A DNA stretch of 64,000 nucleotides from Larix kaempferi (Eukaryota > Streptophyta > Pinopsida > Pinales > Pinaceae), in contig BSBM01000068.1 in assembly GCA_027924585.1 (NCBI GenBank), forward strand, positions 8,352,501 to 8,416,500, written 5' to 3'. Under the pieces are notes generated by a model. That model was not told the DNA's origin. It was given only the letters and a program-made list of their open reading frames with translations, and did no database searches. Numbering within the stretch: the stretch's first letter is position 1; every line of letters starts with the position of its first letter. The translations under genes were made by a program, and so were the position numbers. Below are positions 48,768 to 60,600 of the stretch, in pieces.

Positions 48768-50070
48768 ATTTTCCTTGTCCTTTCGTCCGGAAATACCCCT
48801 CATGCCTTCATTTTATGAGAAGCGATCACATTTGGGTTGGAGCTATGTTAATGCACCCCCCATGCTCAACCAAATCCTTGATTTTCATTTCCTACTCGAT
48901 GAAGAAGCTTACCCTATAGTCCAATACCCATTTTTGTGCCTCGAGAAGGGGGATGGTCGCACGCTGGAGTGACATGGCCTCCACATGGTCGGCATGCATG
49001 CAATTAATGCAACGCGGATACGAGGGGAGTGTAGTTTAAATGTTGTGTGTTGTGAAGGTTGGAAGCGCTCTTGTCTTCCTACAGAGCCCGCGAAGATGGT
49101 CGACCCTAGTTCCACTACCAACTGCCTCCTCTGTAGGAAGACCATCCCTCGCTCAGGAGGCACTGCAATTCCGGACTTTAGGAAGAAATTCCCCACGATT
49201 CATGGGAGTGAAGGTGGCACGGTTCAAATGCATCTCGGTGCGCAGGATGATGGTTGTCAGATTTCTCAGGAACATGACTCGAATTCTTCCCCTAGCATGT
49301 TTGTCGGTGGTTTTTTGGGTTCAAAGCAGAATTCTGATTACATCCCAAAAGACATCAAGGAAAATTTGGCGAAACTAGAATCTCCTGTTCATTTGCTGAG
49401 AGGTGAAAACTATGAATTCAAAAGGGCACTGCAGCACATGTTTACTTTGGCGCAGGTAACAAAAAAGGAGGCCCGTGAAAGCAACAGTAAGCTTAACGAG
49501 AAGTTTGACAGCCTCGCTGAAGTCTTGGACAATGGATTTCCCTGTTAGGTTAACTTTGATGCCTAAATCAAGGCAGTTCATTGCAAAGCTAGAATCGTGG
49601 AGGGAAAGATCGACGATATGAGAGATGAGATAAGAAGTCTGAAGCAGGAGCTGCAGAAAGACCATGGAAACACAGTTGGGGGAAAAAAACATGAGTCAGA
49701 TTTTCGTTGTCAGTATTAGCTTGCAGTCTCGGTGACTCCTCAGGTTTTTGGGACCCCTTTGGGTTATTCCCATATTGTTTAAAAATTCTATGTATCCTAG
49801 TTTTGGGGCTTTGTATCTAGCAACAGTAGACTTGGCTTACAGCCTAAAGACATTTTCTTTATAAATTGTTTATGTTTAAAGCTTCTAGCGCAGTTTGTTT
49901 GATTATATAGTTGTCATAGGCTAGAATTTTGTCAAGAAAGTTACAGAACTGTCAAAGATGAGTGTAGAGACATGTCAGTTTCTCTCTGTCGGGGAACAGA
50001 CCTACTCCAACACTATGTAACTCTGTTTTTTTCCTCTTTTTATATATAAAAGATCTTACCCATTCTTGTC
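48768..50070 (+). pseudogene. 3' part of the retroposon with coiled-coil ORF fragments
   Basis: Overlapping plus-strand frames (48745-48972, 48985-49548) continue after the RNase H stop in other frames. The longest gives 187 codons whose end is Lys/Glu-rich and helical (ENLAKLESPVHLLRGENYEF). After a stop at 49546 the same frame continues with another helical piece near 49600 (IDDMRDEIRSLKQELQKD). Possibly a frame-broken C-terminal extension of ORF2 or a co-transcribed sequence. Not recognised. Confidence 0.4.
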
Positions 50071-50142
50071 AAAAAAAATATTATAAGTATTTGTCATATT
50101 TAAACACATTGTAACTACTACTAAACTTTGTAATTATGATAG

Positions 50143-50175
50143 GGGTGGAAATGCGAAGGTGGGTAACACTTTGGT
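50143..50175 (+). repeat. left terminal inverted repeat
   Basis: Shares GGGTG, AAA, GAAG, TGGGT, C and TTT-GG in register with the right end. Preceded by the target duplicate ATAG. Confidence 0.7.
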
Positions 50176-50207
50176 GAGAATCGGCGGGGTAAGAACTCTA
50201 GCATATG

Positions 50208-50313
50208 TTATTCGGCCGAATAACGTTAATTATTCGGCCGAATAATTATAATTATTCGGCCGAATAATTAACGTTATTCGGCCGAATAATATAGTATTTA
50301 TTCGACCGAATAA
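50208..50313. repeat. palindrome array L1: four TTATTCGGCCGAATAA at 22-bp spacing
   Basis: Four 16-bp palindromes with 6-base linkers CGTTAA, TTATAA and TTAACG form one perfect 82-bp palindrome (50208-50289). TTCGGCCGAA cores start at 50211, 50233, 50255 and 50277. A fifth site with one change (TTCGACCGAA) starts at 50301. Dyad sites at regular spacing 65 bp from the transposon end suggest binding by a dimeric protein, perhaps one of the two encoded here. Confidence 0.9.
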
Positions 50314-50407
50314 TCTTTAACGGGCCACCGTCAAACATAACGGAGGCCTCGGAATATGTGCCATGGGCTAGCCGGACGGAGCAAAATCACGGCGGTGGAA
50401 ATAAGTG

Positions 50408-50525
50408 TTCGGCCGAATAATTGTTCGGCCGAACACTTGTTCGGCCGAATAATTGTTCGGCCGAACACTTGTTCGGCCGAATAATTATTCGGCCGAACAA
50501 GTGTTCGGCCGAACAATTATTCGGC
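50408..50525. repeat. palindrome array L2: seven TTCGGCCGAA at exact 16-bp period
   Basis: Cores start at 50408, 50424, 50440, 50456, 50472, 50488 and 50504, with a half site at 50520. Linkers alternate between AATAATTG-like and CACTTG types, and 50444-50525 is a second perfect 82-bp palindrome. The half site runs straight into the TATA box of the accessory gene, so the array sits in operator position. Confidence 0.92.
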
Positions 50526-50533
50526 ATATAAGC
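50525..50533 (+). promoter_or_regulatory. TATA box of the accessory gene
   Basis: CATATAAGC directly follows array L2, within GC-rich DNA that continues as a CTGTCCCGGCCCC leader. It points towards the plus-strand gene at 53129; the intervening 2.5 kb would be spliced 5' leader. Confidence 0.55.
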
Positions 50534-51549
50534 TCTGTCCCGGCCCCTCTCCCGTCATTATCGTGGGATCTTGTGGACCCCTTTCGTGTTGGTAGGCGTC
50601 CGTCTGCTCCGTCACCCCGCTGCCCTGTCGCCCGTCCGCTCCGTCACCCCGCTGCCCTGTCGCCTGTTAGCTACCCTATTGGTCGACGACGTGTGTTGTC
50701 GACCTGTAAGCCTGCGTGTAATTACAACGTTCGTTGTTTGTTCGTTGTTTAGCCACCCTGCATGCAAGTTATACTGTCTGCTGCTTGCTGCTTGCTGCTG
50801 GTAAGAGGTGGTGTTCTGGTGCGCAGGGACGATTCGGCATAGACTGCAGGTATTCAACATATTGTTTGCAGCTTGTTTGCTATTTGCTGCTTGCTGCTTG
50901 CTGTTTGCTGCTTGCCTTATACTTTTGCTGTTTCCTGCTTGCTTGTAGGGCTTCACAGTTACGGGTGGTTGAAGGTATCGTTTCGTTTTTCTGTTTTTCG
51001 GCTTTAAGTGGTGGTGTTCTGGCGCGCATGGAGGATTCGGCATAGACTGCAGGTATCGTTTCGTTTTTCTCTTTTGTTTGCTGCTTGCTTGATTTTGCTG
51101 CTTGCTGCTTGCTGTTTGCTGTTTGCTATTTTTTGTTTGATGCATGTGTAATATGTTTGCTGTTTCCTGCTTGCTTGTAGGGCTTCACAGCGCGGGGTCG
51201 AACGTCGTTGAGAAGTTGCGGGTGGTGGCAGATCGACACGGCGTTTGCAGTGGGTGAAGGTATCGTTTCGTTTTTCTGTTTTTCGGCTTGTGTATTTTAT
51301 TGAAGTTTGTTATCGCTATTTTTTGTTGCTAAAATGTTATTGATCTTATGCAGGTCTCCCAGTTCGTCTGCTACGGCTGCTCTGTTCCGGGTGGAAGAAA
51401 TTTTATCTGCGCTGTCGTCCGAAAGATTTCAGGTCGCGCTCATTTGTTTTGGCTGCGTTTTAGAGGTAAGGTGGATAAATCCTTTTAATTCCCGTTTATA
51501 TAAATTGTTTTTAATCGTTTTGTAATTCCCATATTCTCTGTATATTGCA

Positions 51550-52150
51550 CTCTGCCCAACTGGGCAGAGGCCATGGACTCTGTCCAACTGGGCAGAGTCC
51601 ATGGACTCTGCCCAGTTGGACAGAGTCTTTAAATTTAAATATAAAGAAATTTTTTGAGTACTTTTTTAAATTGTTGTATTTGGCTGTGTTTAGAAAAGAA
51701 ATTAACATTAATTTTAATTTGAAAGAACATTTGTAAGTTGTATGTAGGCTTGTTTTACTCTTGAACTCTGTCGACTCGTCTAAGTTGACAGAGTTCATGA
51801 ACTCTGTCGACTCGTCTAAGTTGACAGAGTTCAGATATTAATTATATTATCTACTTTGGCAATAGATAGTTCAGATACAAACAAATTTCAGATAGTTCAA
51901 CTCTATTTTTGATAGAACAACAATGTAAATGGACTTGAGGTATAAGGAAACTAAAGACATGAATAGATTTTAATTTATAAGTATTATACTAAGTCTTATG
52001 TAATTTAACAATGATGACATGAACTCTGTCAACTAAAAGACATGTTGACAGAGTTCATGAACTCTGTCAACATGTCTTAGTTGACAGAGTTCATGAACTC
52101 TCTCAACCTGTCTTAGTTGACAGAGTTCATGAACTCTGTCAACATGTTTT
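51550..52150. repeat. family of ACTCTGTC/GACAGAGT hairpins
   Basis: 51577-51626 is a perfect 50-bp palindrome centred on CCATGG, with CTCTGCCC-AA-CTGGGCAGAG-like arms. At 51765-51835 two direct copies of a hairpin GAACTCTGTC...GACAGAGTTC follow. At 52019-52150 three to four more occur with other loops, joined by CAT. The arms stay constant while the loops vary. All lie in the probable leader or intron of the accessory gene. Confidence 0.85.
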
Positions 52151-52679
52151 AGTTTAGCTTAGATACACAGTCTATTTTTGAGAAAACAATAATTTAAATG
52201 GATTTTATGTAAAAGGGAACTATAGACATTAATAGGTTTTAATCTAAATGTACTATAGTAAGTTTTATAAAATACTAGGTGATGTTATGTCAGAATGGTT
52301 CGAGTTTTATTCTAGTAAAGGTGGTAAATTGGTATTGTGTTTTCTTTTGTTTGCAACATGGCTGGCTTGGAGAACATAATACCAAGAATTGTTACCATTA
52401 TTAGATTGAAATTAAAGATCATTGTCAAACGAGGCCAATTTGAGAAACATGACATTTAACTCAATCATAATACTTGAACAGTAAGTTTTTTTTGTTCTAT
52501 GGGACAATGAGATTATTTGTAGATATAATTTATGTCTAGAGTAATAAAATTTCTGGTTTAAATTTGTAGTTTAAGAAATTGAAAACGATTATCAAATGGA
52601 AAATTTTGAAAACATAAAACATGAATTGTCAATTTTTATTTTATTGTCAATAATGAAAATATTTTCAAGACTTAATTTA

Positions 52680-52880
52680 TGTTTCAGATATTAAGTTGTA
52701 TTAAGAAGGTGAGAGAGATTCATGATTTATGCTTTAGGTATTAAGTTATGTATTAAGAAGGTAAAAGAGATTCATGATTTATGTTTTAGGTATTAAGTTA
52801 TGTAGTGAAGAGGTTAAATAGATTCATGATTTATGTTTTAGGTATTAAGTTATGTATGAAGAAGGTAAAAGAGATTCATG
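52680..52880 (+). repeat. 52-bp tandem repeat, four units
   Basis: ATTCATGA recurs at about 52718, 52770, 52822 and 52874 in units reading TTTAGGTATTAAGTTATGT. AT-rich and non-coding, within the probable first intron. Confidence 0.75.
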
Positions 52881-53128
52881 AACTAATACACATAAAAAAA
52901 AACCTATTATTTAGTACTTAACTATATTGGTTCCATTCATTTTAAACATCAAAAACACCTAAAAGATTGGTACATTAATTCATCATGATGATAAATTAGG
53001 TAAATCTAGGTACTTGTTAAATAACTTAGTCTATTAAGTAGTTGGTTTTTAGAGTTCATAGAATTAACTTGTAGGATTTGAATATGTAATTAGTTGATTT
53101 GTCTTTAGGTGTAGGCATTATATATCAA

Positions 53129-55375
53129 ATGGAAAGAGAGGATTCTTTAAGGCGAAAGCGTAGGAGGTCTTCACAATCTTCTGGCGTAGGTGGTACGAGT
53201 GATAATCGGAGGTTGTCAACCTCTCCTCGGGACTCTAATTTATTGTATAGTTCACACCGACAAGGTGAAAGGGGTACAAATGATTCCCCTGTATCTTCTA
53301 TGGGAGAACGTCGATCTCGACCCTCTATTGGTACATATGAATATCAATCTTTGAACATTTATATATATGCAAATTGTTTTTTTGAGAGTGCAAAATTTGT
53401 AGTTGTGTTTAAACTAGACTTTGTCATTTGAAGCAGAGGATGGTTCGGAAGATGCTCCTAATTCTATAGGGAGGGAGACAGGGCAAACGAGGGAGACGGA
53501 TGACGATGCAGAGCAAGGTTCTCAAGAGGCTCACCATTCGGCACGAGGTGATGAAGGTAGAGCTAGGACACAATATGTTGAATTAACTGAGGGTTGTACA
53601 CCCATTACGACATATCCATCTGATCTACCTCGGGAGCTTCCATGGGAAGGTGGTAATCATCAAATGACTCTTGAAAGATGTAGATCTCACTATGAAAAGT
53701 TGCAAAATGATTTGTCTACTATGGATCTTCCTCCGGAGAGTAAACAAAGTTTGGAGATTGTCTTGGGATCATTGCAAAACTTCATTCAAGCATATGAGAA
53801 TCTTGGGCCGACTACAGATGGTTTTGTAGATTTGATGCGAAGACGAAGGGATCAAGTGATGGGTCCAGACAAATGGGATGTTGTGAAAGAAAGAGTGACA
53901 AGAGAGCAGGCCAAATCAATGTTTAATTTCAAAGAAGGTTTGAAAAAAGATATGTTGAAAGTGCAATATTTCAAACATCCTCATCTGGCACACTTACTTT
54001 ATGATCGGTTTCTTGCTGCCTATGGTCGTTTTCCATGGAACGATGAGGTTTCTCAGTATTTTGCTAGATTTTTTTATGCCGAGTTTTTTTTAAATATGAA
54101 GCCAGATTATACTGATGTTCATTCAAAATTTTATGGAGTTGGGAAGGGTCGAATATATGATCGAGAGGGTGCACATAGAGATCCTGCAACTCTTAGACCT
54201 CCGCCCCAGATATCTCGTCCACCTAGGTTGGTGGCATTAAAATCAGAGATGGAGCCCACATCTCAACTTGGGACGACAGCAAGGAATTTTGTTGGTGATG
54301 GGCTATCATCAGTATTAGTGGGAGTAGATGTGGGGTTGGTTAGAGAAAGGGCTCGTTCTGCTATTCGTCAAAAGTTTGTTTATAAAACTGATGATGAAAT
54401 AGATGGAATGAGCATTGAAGATGTCAGGGCATATGCAAAGATTTGTCGTGACTTAGCAGCAAATGTTATATCCAACGACACATCGAGTTTGGGAGAGGTT
54501 CGTTGACTACATGATATGATTTGATTTGAATTAAATATTTTATTTATCTTGATTTTATTTTTTTTGTTACCTTATCATAGGTACATTATGTAAATGTTTA
54601 AATTGGTTGCAGTTTTCAAGAATGATGAACGAAAATTCTTTTCACATTTCAACTAGCGAAAATGTAGGGAGAGAGGTACATATTTATTATCAACATATTT
54701 GTACTTATGTTTGAATTTGATATATATATATATATAAATTATTATTTTTTGAATGATAATTTAACTGTGTATTTTATTGTTAATTTGACTCATCCATGCA
54801 GGTTTCTTTAGATACCAACTTTATAAATGATTTACCATCTATTGTGAGCTAATGTTTTTTAAATTTTTTGTTTGAGTTTTAAGTTTTAATTGGTATAGTA
54901 ATTTTTTTGTTTTGTATTATATGTTTTATTTATTAATACAATTTAAATTTTAGGGTGGAGATATCGGTTCTTTGCTTAATGATGCAGATATTGGTAGAGA
55001 GGTAATTTCATTGATTGCTTTAATTTTGCTTTAATTTTGTTTACTGTTTTAATATTTTAATTTTTGTGGATTTAGATTTATGAGATTCATAAATTGATTT
55101 TATATATGGATTGCAGCTTGGGTCTCTCAAATCTTTTGGAGGCAAAGGAAAAAGTCCTTTCGAGGATGGTGGTGGACAAGCATTTGGAGAATTTGATGTA
55201 ATATTGTTAATATTTGAATTGTATTTTGATATATTAGTTTAATATTTTAATTTTTTGATTATAGTTTAAGTAATTTAAATGATATGAACATAATTTTTTT
55301 TTACACATGTTGCAGGGAGGGTTGAGTCCAGGGGGAGGCTTGAGTGGAGGAGGGGGAGGCCCGAGTGGAGGATAG
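53129..55375 (+). CDS. accessory protein of the DNA transposon, 518 aa, seven exons
   Basis: Exons deduced from GT-AG sites and frame: 53129-53330, 53437-54497, 54613-54675, 54802-54843, 54954-55001, 55117-55197 and 55316-55375. Together they give 1557 bases with no internal stop; all introns except the first are phase 0. The donor at 54498 (GTTCGT) is weak, and skipping it gives a stop three codons later. The N-terminus is basic (SLRRKRRRS, likely a nuclear signal) and low-complexity to about residue 115. A conserved-looking helical domain follows (GNHQMTLERCRSHYEKLQND, FLAAYGRFPWNDEVSQYF). The C-terminus is Gly-rich. I do not recognise the family. As partner of a transposase it could bind the TTCGGCCGAA arrays, but this is inference. 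Confidence 0.75.
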
Positions 55376-56804
55376 CACAGACATTTTAATTTTATAGTTC
55401 ATGGTGTCCACTATTTTTTGTTGTTGATATGCATTTAGATTGGAAACATTTGTCTTGGACATGTTGAGGAGGTTTATTTTTGGACGAGATATATACATGT
55501 TCATGATTATTTTTTTGGAGATTATATACATATAAATTTTGAACTTACATATTTCGTGAATCATGGTTTTTAAATGATTTCTAAGTTTATTTTTGTTTAT
55601 TTGACATATTTGGTGTTAAATTTAGTTTAAAATATGTATTTGCATGTTTGAATGAATGTTTGAATGAATGAATATATGTAAAACTGAATGTTAAGAAACA
55701 TGACATTCTTGAATATTATTAAGTTTAAGAAATGTTATTTAGGAAGTTTAAAAATGGATAAACATATTAGGTTTAAAGTTCATAAATGAGGAAGTTTTGA
55801 TTGAAGTTTAAAAGGAAATTTTTAAAAGTGGATGTTCACATATAGGTTTAGAGTTTATAAATGAGGAAGTTATAATTGTTCGACATGAATGAATGATAGG
55901 CTTAGAGTTTATAAATCAGGAAGTTTAAAAGTGATTACATTCAAACTTTAGAGATGTTAGGAAGTTCAAGAATGTTTGAAGTTTTAAAGAAAATATGGAT
56001 GAAATATAAAGTTTAAAAATGAAATTCAAGTAACCTGTTGAATGTTATTTTCAAGGATGTTATGAAGTTTTAGGAATGTTAGAAGTTTATAGAAATAGTT
56101 GTTCGACATTCAAATGAATGATAGGTTTAAAGTTTATAAATCAAGAAGTTTAAAAGTGATTACATTCAAACTTTAGAGATGTTAGGAAGTTCAAGAATGT
56201 TTGAAGTTTTAATGAAAATATGGATGAAATATAAAGTTTAAAAATGAAATTCAAGTAAGGTTGAATGTTATTTTCAAGGATGTTATGAAGTTTTAGGAAT
56301 GATGTTAGAAGTTTTAGGAATGTTAGAAGTCTATAGAAATATGGAAGAAATAGAAAGTTTAAGAATGTTATATAAAGTTTTAGAGAATGATAGAAGTTTT
56401 GATAAAAATATTGTCTTTGAATGTTAGAATGTTTAGAAATGGTAGAAGTTTTCGTACATATCGACGAATCAGGAAGATTAAAAGTGATTACATTAAACTT
56501 TAGAGATGTTAGGAAGTTCAAGAATGTTTGAAGTTTTGATGAAAATACATGGATGAAATATAAAGTTTAAAAATGAAATTTAAGTTTGAATCTTCAAGGA
56601 TGTTATGAAGTTTTAGGAATGTTAGAAAGTCGATAGAAATATGGAAAAAATAGAAAGTTTAGGAATGTTAAATATAAGTTTTGATAGAAAATATGGATGG
56701 ATTAGGATGTTTTAAAGCAAATATATGTTAAGTTCAAATTTTGATATAAAGGATTTTTAATTAATTTAATTTTTATTTACAATGTTCAGGTACATTTGAT
56801 GCAG
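55376..56804. repeat. AT-rich spacer with direct repeats
   Basis: No gene. A block of about 115 bases containing AAGTGATTACATTCAAACTT and GATGTTAGGAAGTTCAAGAA recurs near 55917, 56147 and 56469, with GTTTTAGGAATG filler between. The minus-strand ORF at 56150-56521 is a translation of this repeat and is not credible. Confidence 0.75.
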
Positions 56805-57040
56805 CTGAAATCATGGCAAATGGGGGTAACGGTTTTTTGTTTTTTAATCATAAGCGAAGATTCCAGGATTGTGAAGTTTGCGCTAAATTAGAGCAATGAT
56901 TTTAAACAACAATTTGATGAATTTTCATTGATTTGTTGTAAATAATCATTTCTCTAATTTAGCATAAGCTTCACAATCCTGGAATCCTTGCTTGTGATTA
57001 AAAATCAACTGATCGTTATCTCCATTTGCCATGATTTCAG
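56805..57040. repeat. 236-bp near-perfect foldback between the convergent genes
   Basis: Arms 56805-56921 and 57040-56924 pair around a centre at 56922/56923 with only scattered mismatches. Both arms contain CTGAAATCATGGCAAATGG and, read outside to inside, an open stretch starting ATGGCAAATGG. This encodes MANGGN... in one arm and MANGDN... in the other, both continuing to FQDCE and AKLE. The arms therefore look like inverted copies of a coding exon start. The transcript would form a long hairpin. Confidence 0.85.
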
Positions 57041-57601
57041 TTATGTGAATTTGCACAAGCGATATTTTAAATTAAAGATTTGGGACGGAGGACTTGGTGA
57101 CAATTTTAAGACATCTATTTAAGATTATATTTATGGTGAAGTATGTATTAAAGAAACATGTTCGATGGATTAAAATAATACAAAATTTAATAGGTCTTTT
57201 TGTGATTTTTTGTTACTATCAATCAATCAAAAGTAAAAATTCGGGGCGGAGTGGGGATAGCCACATCCGTTATCTCATCCCTTAGTGGTCTAATAGACAT
57301 ATGGGGACCCGAATAAAGTACTTTTGAATTTACAAATTATATTTGAATTCATTTTTAAGCATGTTAAAGTACAACCATTTAAGTTTTCGTGTTAGTGGTC
57401 ATTCAAGAAAATATTCATAAAATTTCAATGAAAAAATAAACCATTTAAGCTTTTGTGTTAGTTGTCATTCAAGAAAATATTCATAAAATCTCAGTGAAAA
57501 AATATACTGTGCACAACAATTTTGATAATTGGACAAAAAATATATTGCACACAACAATTGATATGGACAAAAATATAGATCAATTTATTTTTGATATGTA
57601 G
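57041..57601. other. spacer after the foldback
   Basis: AT-rich DNA downstream of the transposase stop. It contains two near copies of a segment with ATTCAAGAAAATATTCATAAA (about 57400-57495) and two of ATATTGCACACAACAATT-like sequence (about 57500-57560). The small ORF at 57094-57285 has no support. 3' ends of both genes are expected in 55376-57601. Confidence 0.5.
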
Positions 57602-60600
57602 TTAAAAACATCGCAATGGAATACCATCTTCAACTATCCGTTCATGGTCACATATGGATAGTTTCCATTTTTTGGTTTTTAACTGTTTTTTTGATGGAAC
57701 TTGTATCAATTTTATTCGAGATGCACATACTAAATGACTATATTGACAACATATAACATCGGGTTCATAATCTTGAAAGTAGACATAACTTTTAGTCATA
57801 TGCGTCTGCTGAAAAAAGTAGCCTTTTAAAATGATGGATCCTCTTTCGTATGTAAATCCGTTGTCGTTGTAGTCCTCCAATAATTTCATTTTTCCTTCTG
57901 TGCATCGCATCAAATAATATTTGACATTTTCGTTGTTGTCTACAGGTGCAATCACAGCGAAAACATCTCCTGTGCAAGTTATGATTGGTGTTAGCGTATT
58001 TAAATGAATTGAATCAAGACTACTTATGGCGAAGGATTAGAATGAACAATTGATTAAAAAGTCAAAAACAAGTTTATTACCTTCTCTTACGAGATCTGAA
58101 ATTCTATCGCCATCAGACGATATTGCTATTTCTTCTGATTCTAATTCTTCAACACTTGCCAGTGGCATTTTTCCTTTTGGATTAATCTCTGTGTGTCTCC
58201 AAGCTTTTACGTAGTTGTTTGTTATGTTTTCACAAACTTCTGTAGACTCGACATTTTCAATGCAAATATGACAAAAGCATGATTGCTTTCTACTGTCAAA
58301 TGCAAACACGTTGTGAAATGATTTTGTTTGAATAGAGTGAAGATCTCTAGTTCCATGTATGGTGCTAGCGTCATATGGTATTGATCTATTTATATCTTGG
58401 ACCCCAACAAGCCAAAAAAATCTACACAATAAATAGTGTACATGTGTACTTAAATGTTAGTATATACATTTTTTTTAATTTTAAGAAATAATATAAATTA
58501 AAAAGATAGTGGACATACCTGCGCACGCCTTTTGATTGTTGATTATAATCATGGCTTAGATTTAATTGACACCATTGGACAACCTCTGCAGCTGAATGAA
58601 ACCGTGCTGAAGAATAGTTCATTTGCCATCTTCGAAGTGCTCTTTTTACGCATGCTCCTGCACCATCATGCTCACCTTTTCCATGCCCAGTTTCAAAGAA
58701 ATTCCAGCGATGTTTAATGTTCAGCGCTTTATGAAGTCGACATAACCAAAAAAATGATCGTGAAGATTTAAATTGACCCGCACATCCATCAGACCATATC
58801 CAATGCTCTTTGAATTTGACTTCGCGTTTTTTCAGTGAGTCATAGAAAATATTTTCTATACAATGTTGGACAAAATGTGTGTCGTGTGTACGATCATCAC
58901 TGATATAGAAGTGATATTCTTTAATCACATCTCGATTGTCACATGTGCTTTCAATGCCATCGATATCCTGTTGAGAATGTCTATATACAACATGGACAAA
59001 TATCGAAACTTGGTCAGAGTGATAGTATTCACTCTGTATTTCGTTTTGTGCAGCAAATGTATAGTTTTCAGCAAAATCAACCACCGACAAAATTGTTCCG
59101 GGTGGAAAAATTTCACGAGACTGTTTGAATTGAAGATCTTGCCATCGTGCTCTATGTGAATGCTGGGTGTATTTATAAATTTCGTTTTCAAATTTTTTGA
59201 GAAAATCTGTGACGCATATCTTGTCTTCTAGCAAATCAATTCTTTTGGAATGTGAATCACTAGAACTTGTACTATAGTTGATGTATTCGTATCTCTTCCA
59301 ATCAACATTTACATTTGACAACGATTGATCATTGTCGATAGGGTATTTATTGTGGAATAACACCAAATTTCCACAATGATGACAATGTTTTCCATTGACA
59401 CATTTCTTTGAATAAAATACTTCATCGTGATTTCTCTCACATAAAATTTGAGATATGAATTCACGTATCGTTGGCGGAGGTGGTGAATTTGTCCAAAACA
59501 TTTTACCAAATTCAAGAAACGTATCATAATATAACTGAAATTGCACATGATAACGGCAACAACATGTATCACGTATAGTTATAGGTCGAACATACCATGG
59601 TTTTTGTTGCACAAATGTAGTGATTGATATATTAATTCCACGATGATCTTCCTTGAATTTATTGAACAATTGTACTTGTGTCATGTCCATTATATGTTTT
59701 GGTTGGCTTTCATATACATTTCGTGATATTCTTTTGCGTATCACATCTCTTGCATTTGGTGAAACTCGAGCATGTTCCAACCAATATTCTCGTACAATAT
59801 CTTTAACCCCTGCTCCTAATCTATCTTTGTAAGGTTGTCTACAAATAATTGCCCAACAAGCAAGTTCATTATTTTCATCTATTTGCATTCTGAATTTGCT
59901 ATGTTTGTATAATGTTTTTCTTGATGTTCCAACTGCTTTTGCTAGTTCTGTTGTCAAACGCTTTTGTTTAGTACTAGCTGAAAGAATTGCTGTATGAATT
60001 GCTTTACGTGCAGCACTGATATCTTTCTTCCTGGATTTTCCAAATTTTTTTATTGCATCGCCTATATTTTCCATCACATTTTGTTTCAATTTCGACTCTT
60101 TTGTTACTTTGTGAATACCCAATAACGATGTACCACCTTCTAATTTCTTGGACACTAATAAACATCTCAAAATTTGTGCTTGTCCTGCTATTGAGTAATC
60201 TTTGAGAACTTCATCATAAAATTTTGTAGCACGATATCGTGCAACATGTATTGGTAGTTTTTCTCCATATTTGTCGCAATCAATGTCTTCTAACATTTCA
60301 TCATCAATAGTAAAAGTACCTATACATCAAATTAAATTTAATTTAACATATATCAAAAAATAAAATTCATTATAAAAAAATGAATTTGGAAAATATATGA
60401 TATATACATACTAGGTTCAATTTCTGGATTTTGAACTTGATCTTCAATATTGATTTCATCGACATTAGCATGTAAATCACTATTTACATCTTCTACAATG
60501 TTCTTTTCAACTTCAATTTGTTCTTCTTGTACTCTATTTTCAATTTCCATTTCTTCAACATTGTCATGTAAATCTGTATTTATATCTTCAATAGTTCTCT

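Larger units (their letters stand above)
48358..50076 (+). mobile_element. 5'-truncated LINE-like retroposon with poly(A) and 16-bp TSD
   Basis: The 16 bases AATATTATAAGTATTT occur at 48342-48357 and 50077-50092. The insert between them ends in a short A run (50071-50076 merging with the duplicate). It begins inside an RNase H domain and carries a further 1.3 kb. This is the signature of target-primed reverse transcription by a LINE, truncated at its 5' end. It lies 66 bp left of the DNA transposon. Confidence 0.85.
50534..53128 (+). other. probable spliced 5' leader of the accessory gene
   Basis: GC-rich leader DNA with plausible donors (GTAAGAGG at 50801) and acceptors (GCTTGTAG before GGCTTCACAG near 50948 and 51180; TTATGCAG near 51352; GTCTTTAG at 53101-53108). 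A segment with GGTGGTGTTCTGGYGCGCA and GGCATAGACTGCAGGTAT is repeated near 50810-50850 and 51010-51055. TGCTTGC runs lie at 50870-50945 and 51070-51120. Hairpins and a 52-bp tandem repeat occupy 51550-52880. No ORF with a domain is seen. Confidence 0.45.

Noticed and set aside
50208-50525. CRISPR-like regular repeats
   Set aside because: The repeats are palindromes with tiny linkers and no unique spacers, in a eukaryotic transposon with spliced genes.
50331-50752. ORFs on both strands rich in FGRT and EQ words
   Set aside because: They are translations of the TTCGGCCGAA palindrome array, similar in both directions.
53129-55375. Resident host gene unrelated to the transposon
   Set aside because: It lies inside the inverted repeats, convergent with the transposase and behind the same palindrome array. 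A captured host gene remains possible, but nothing points to it.
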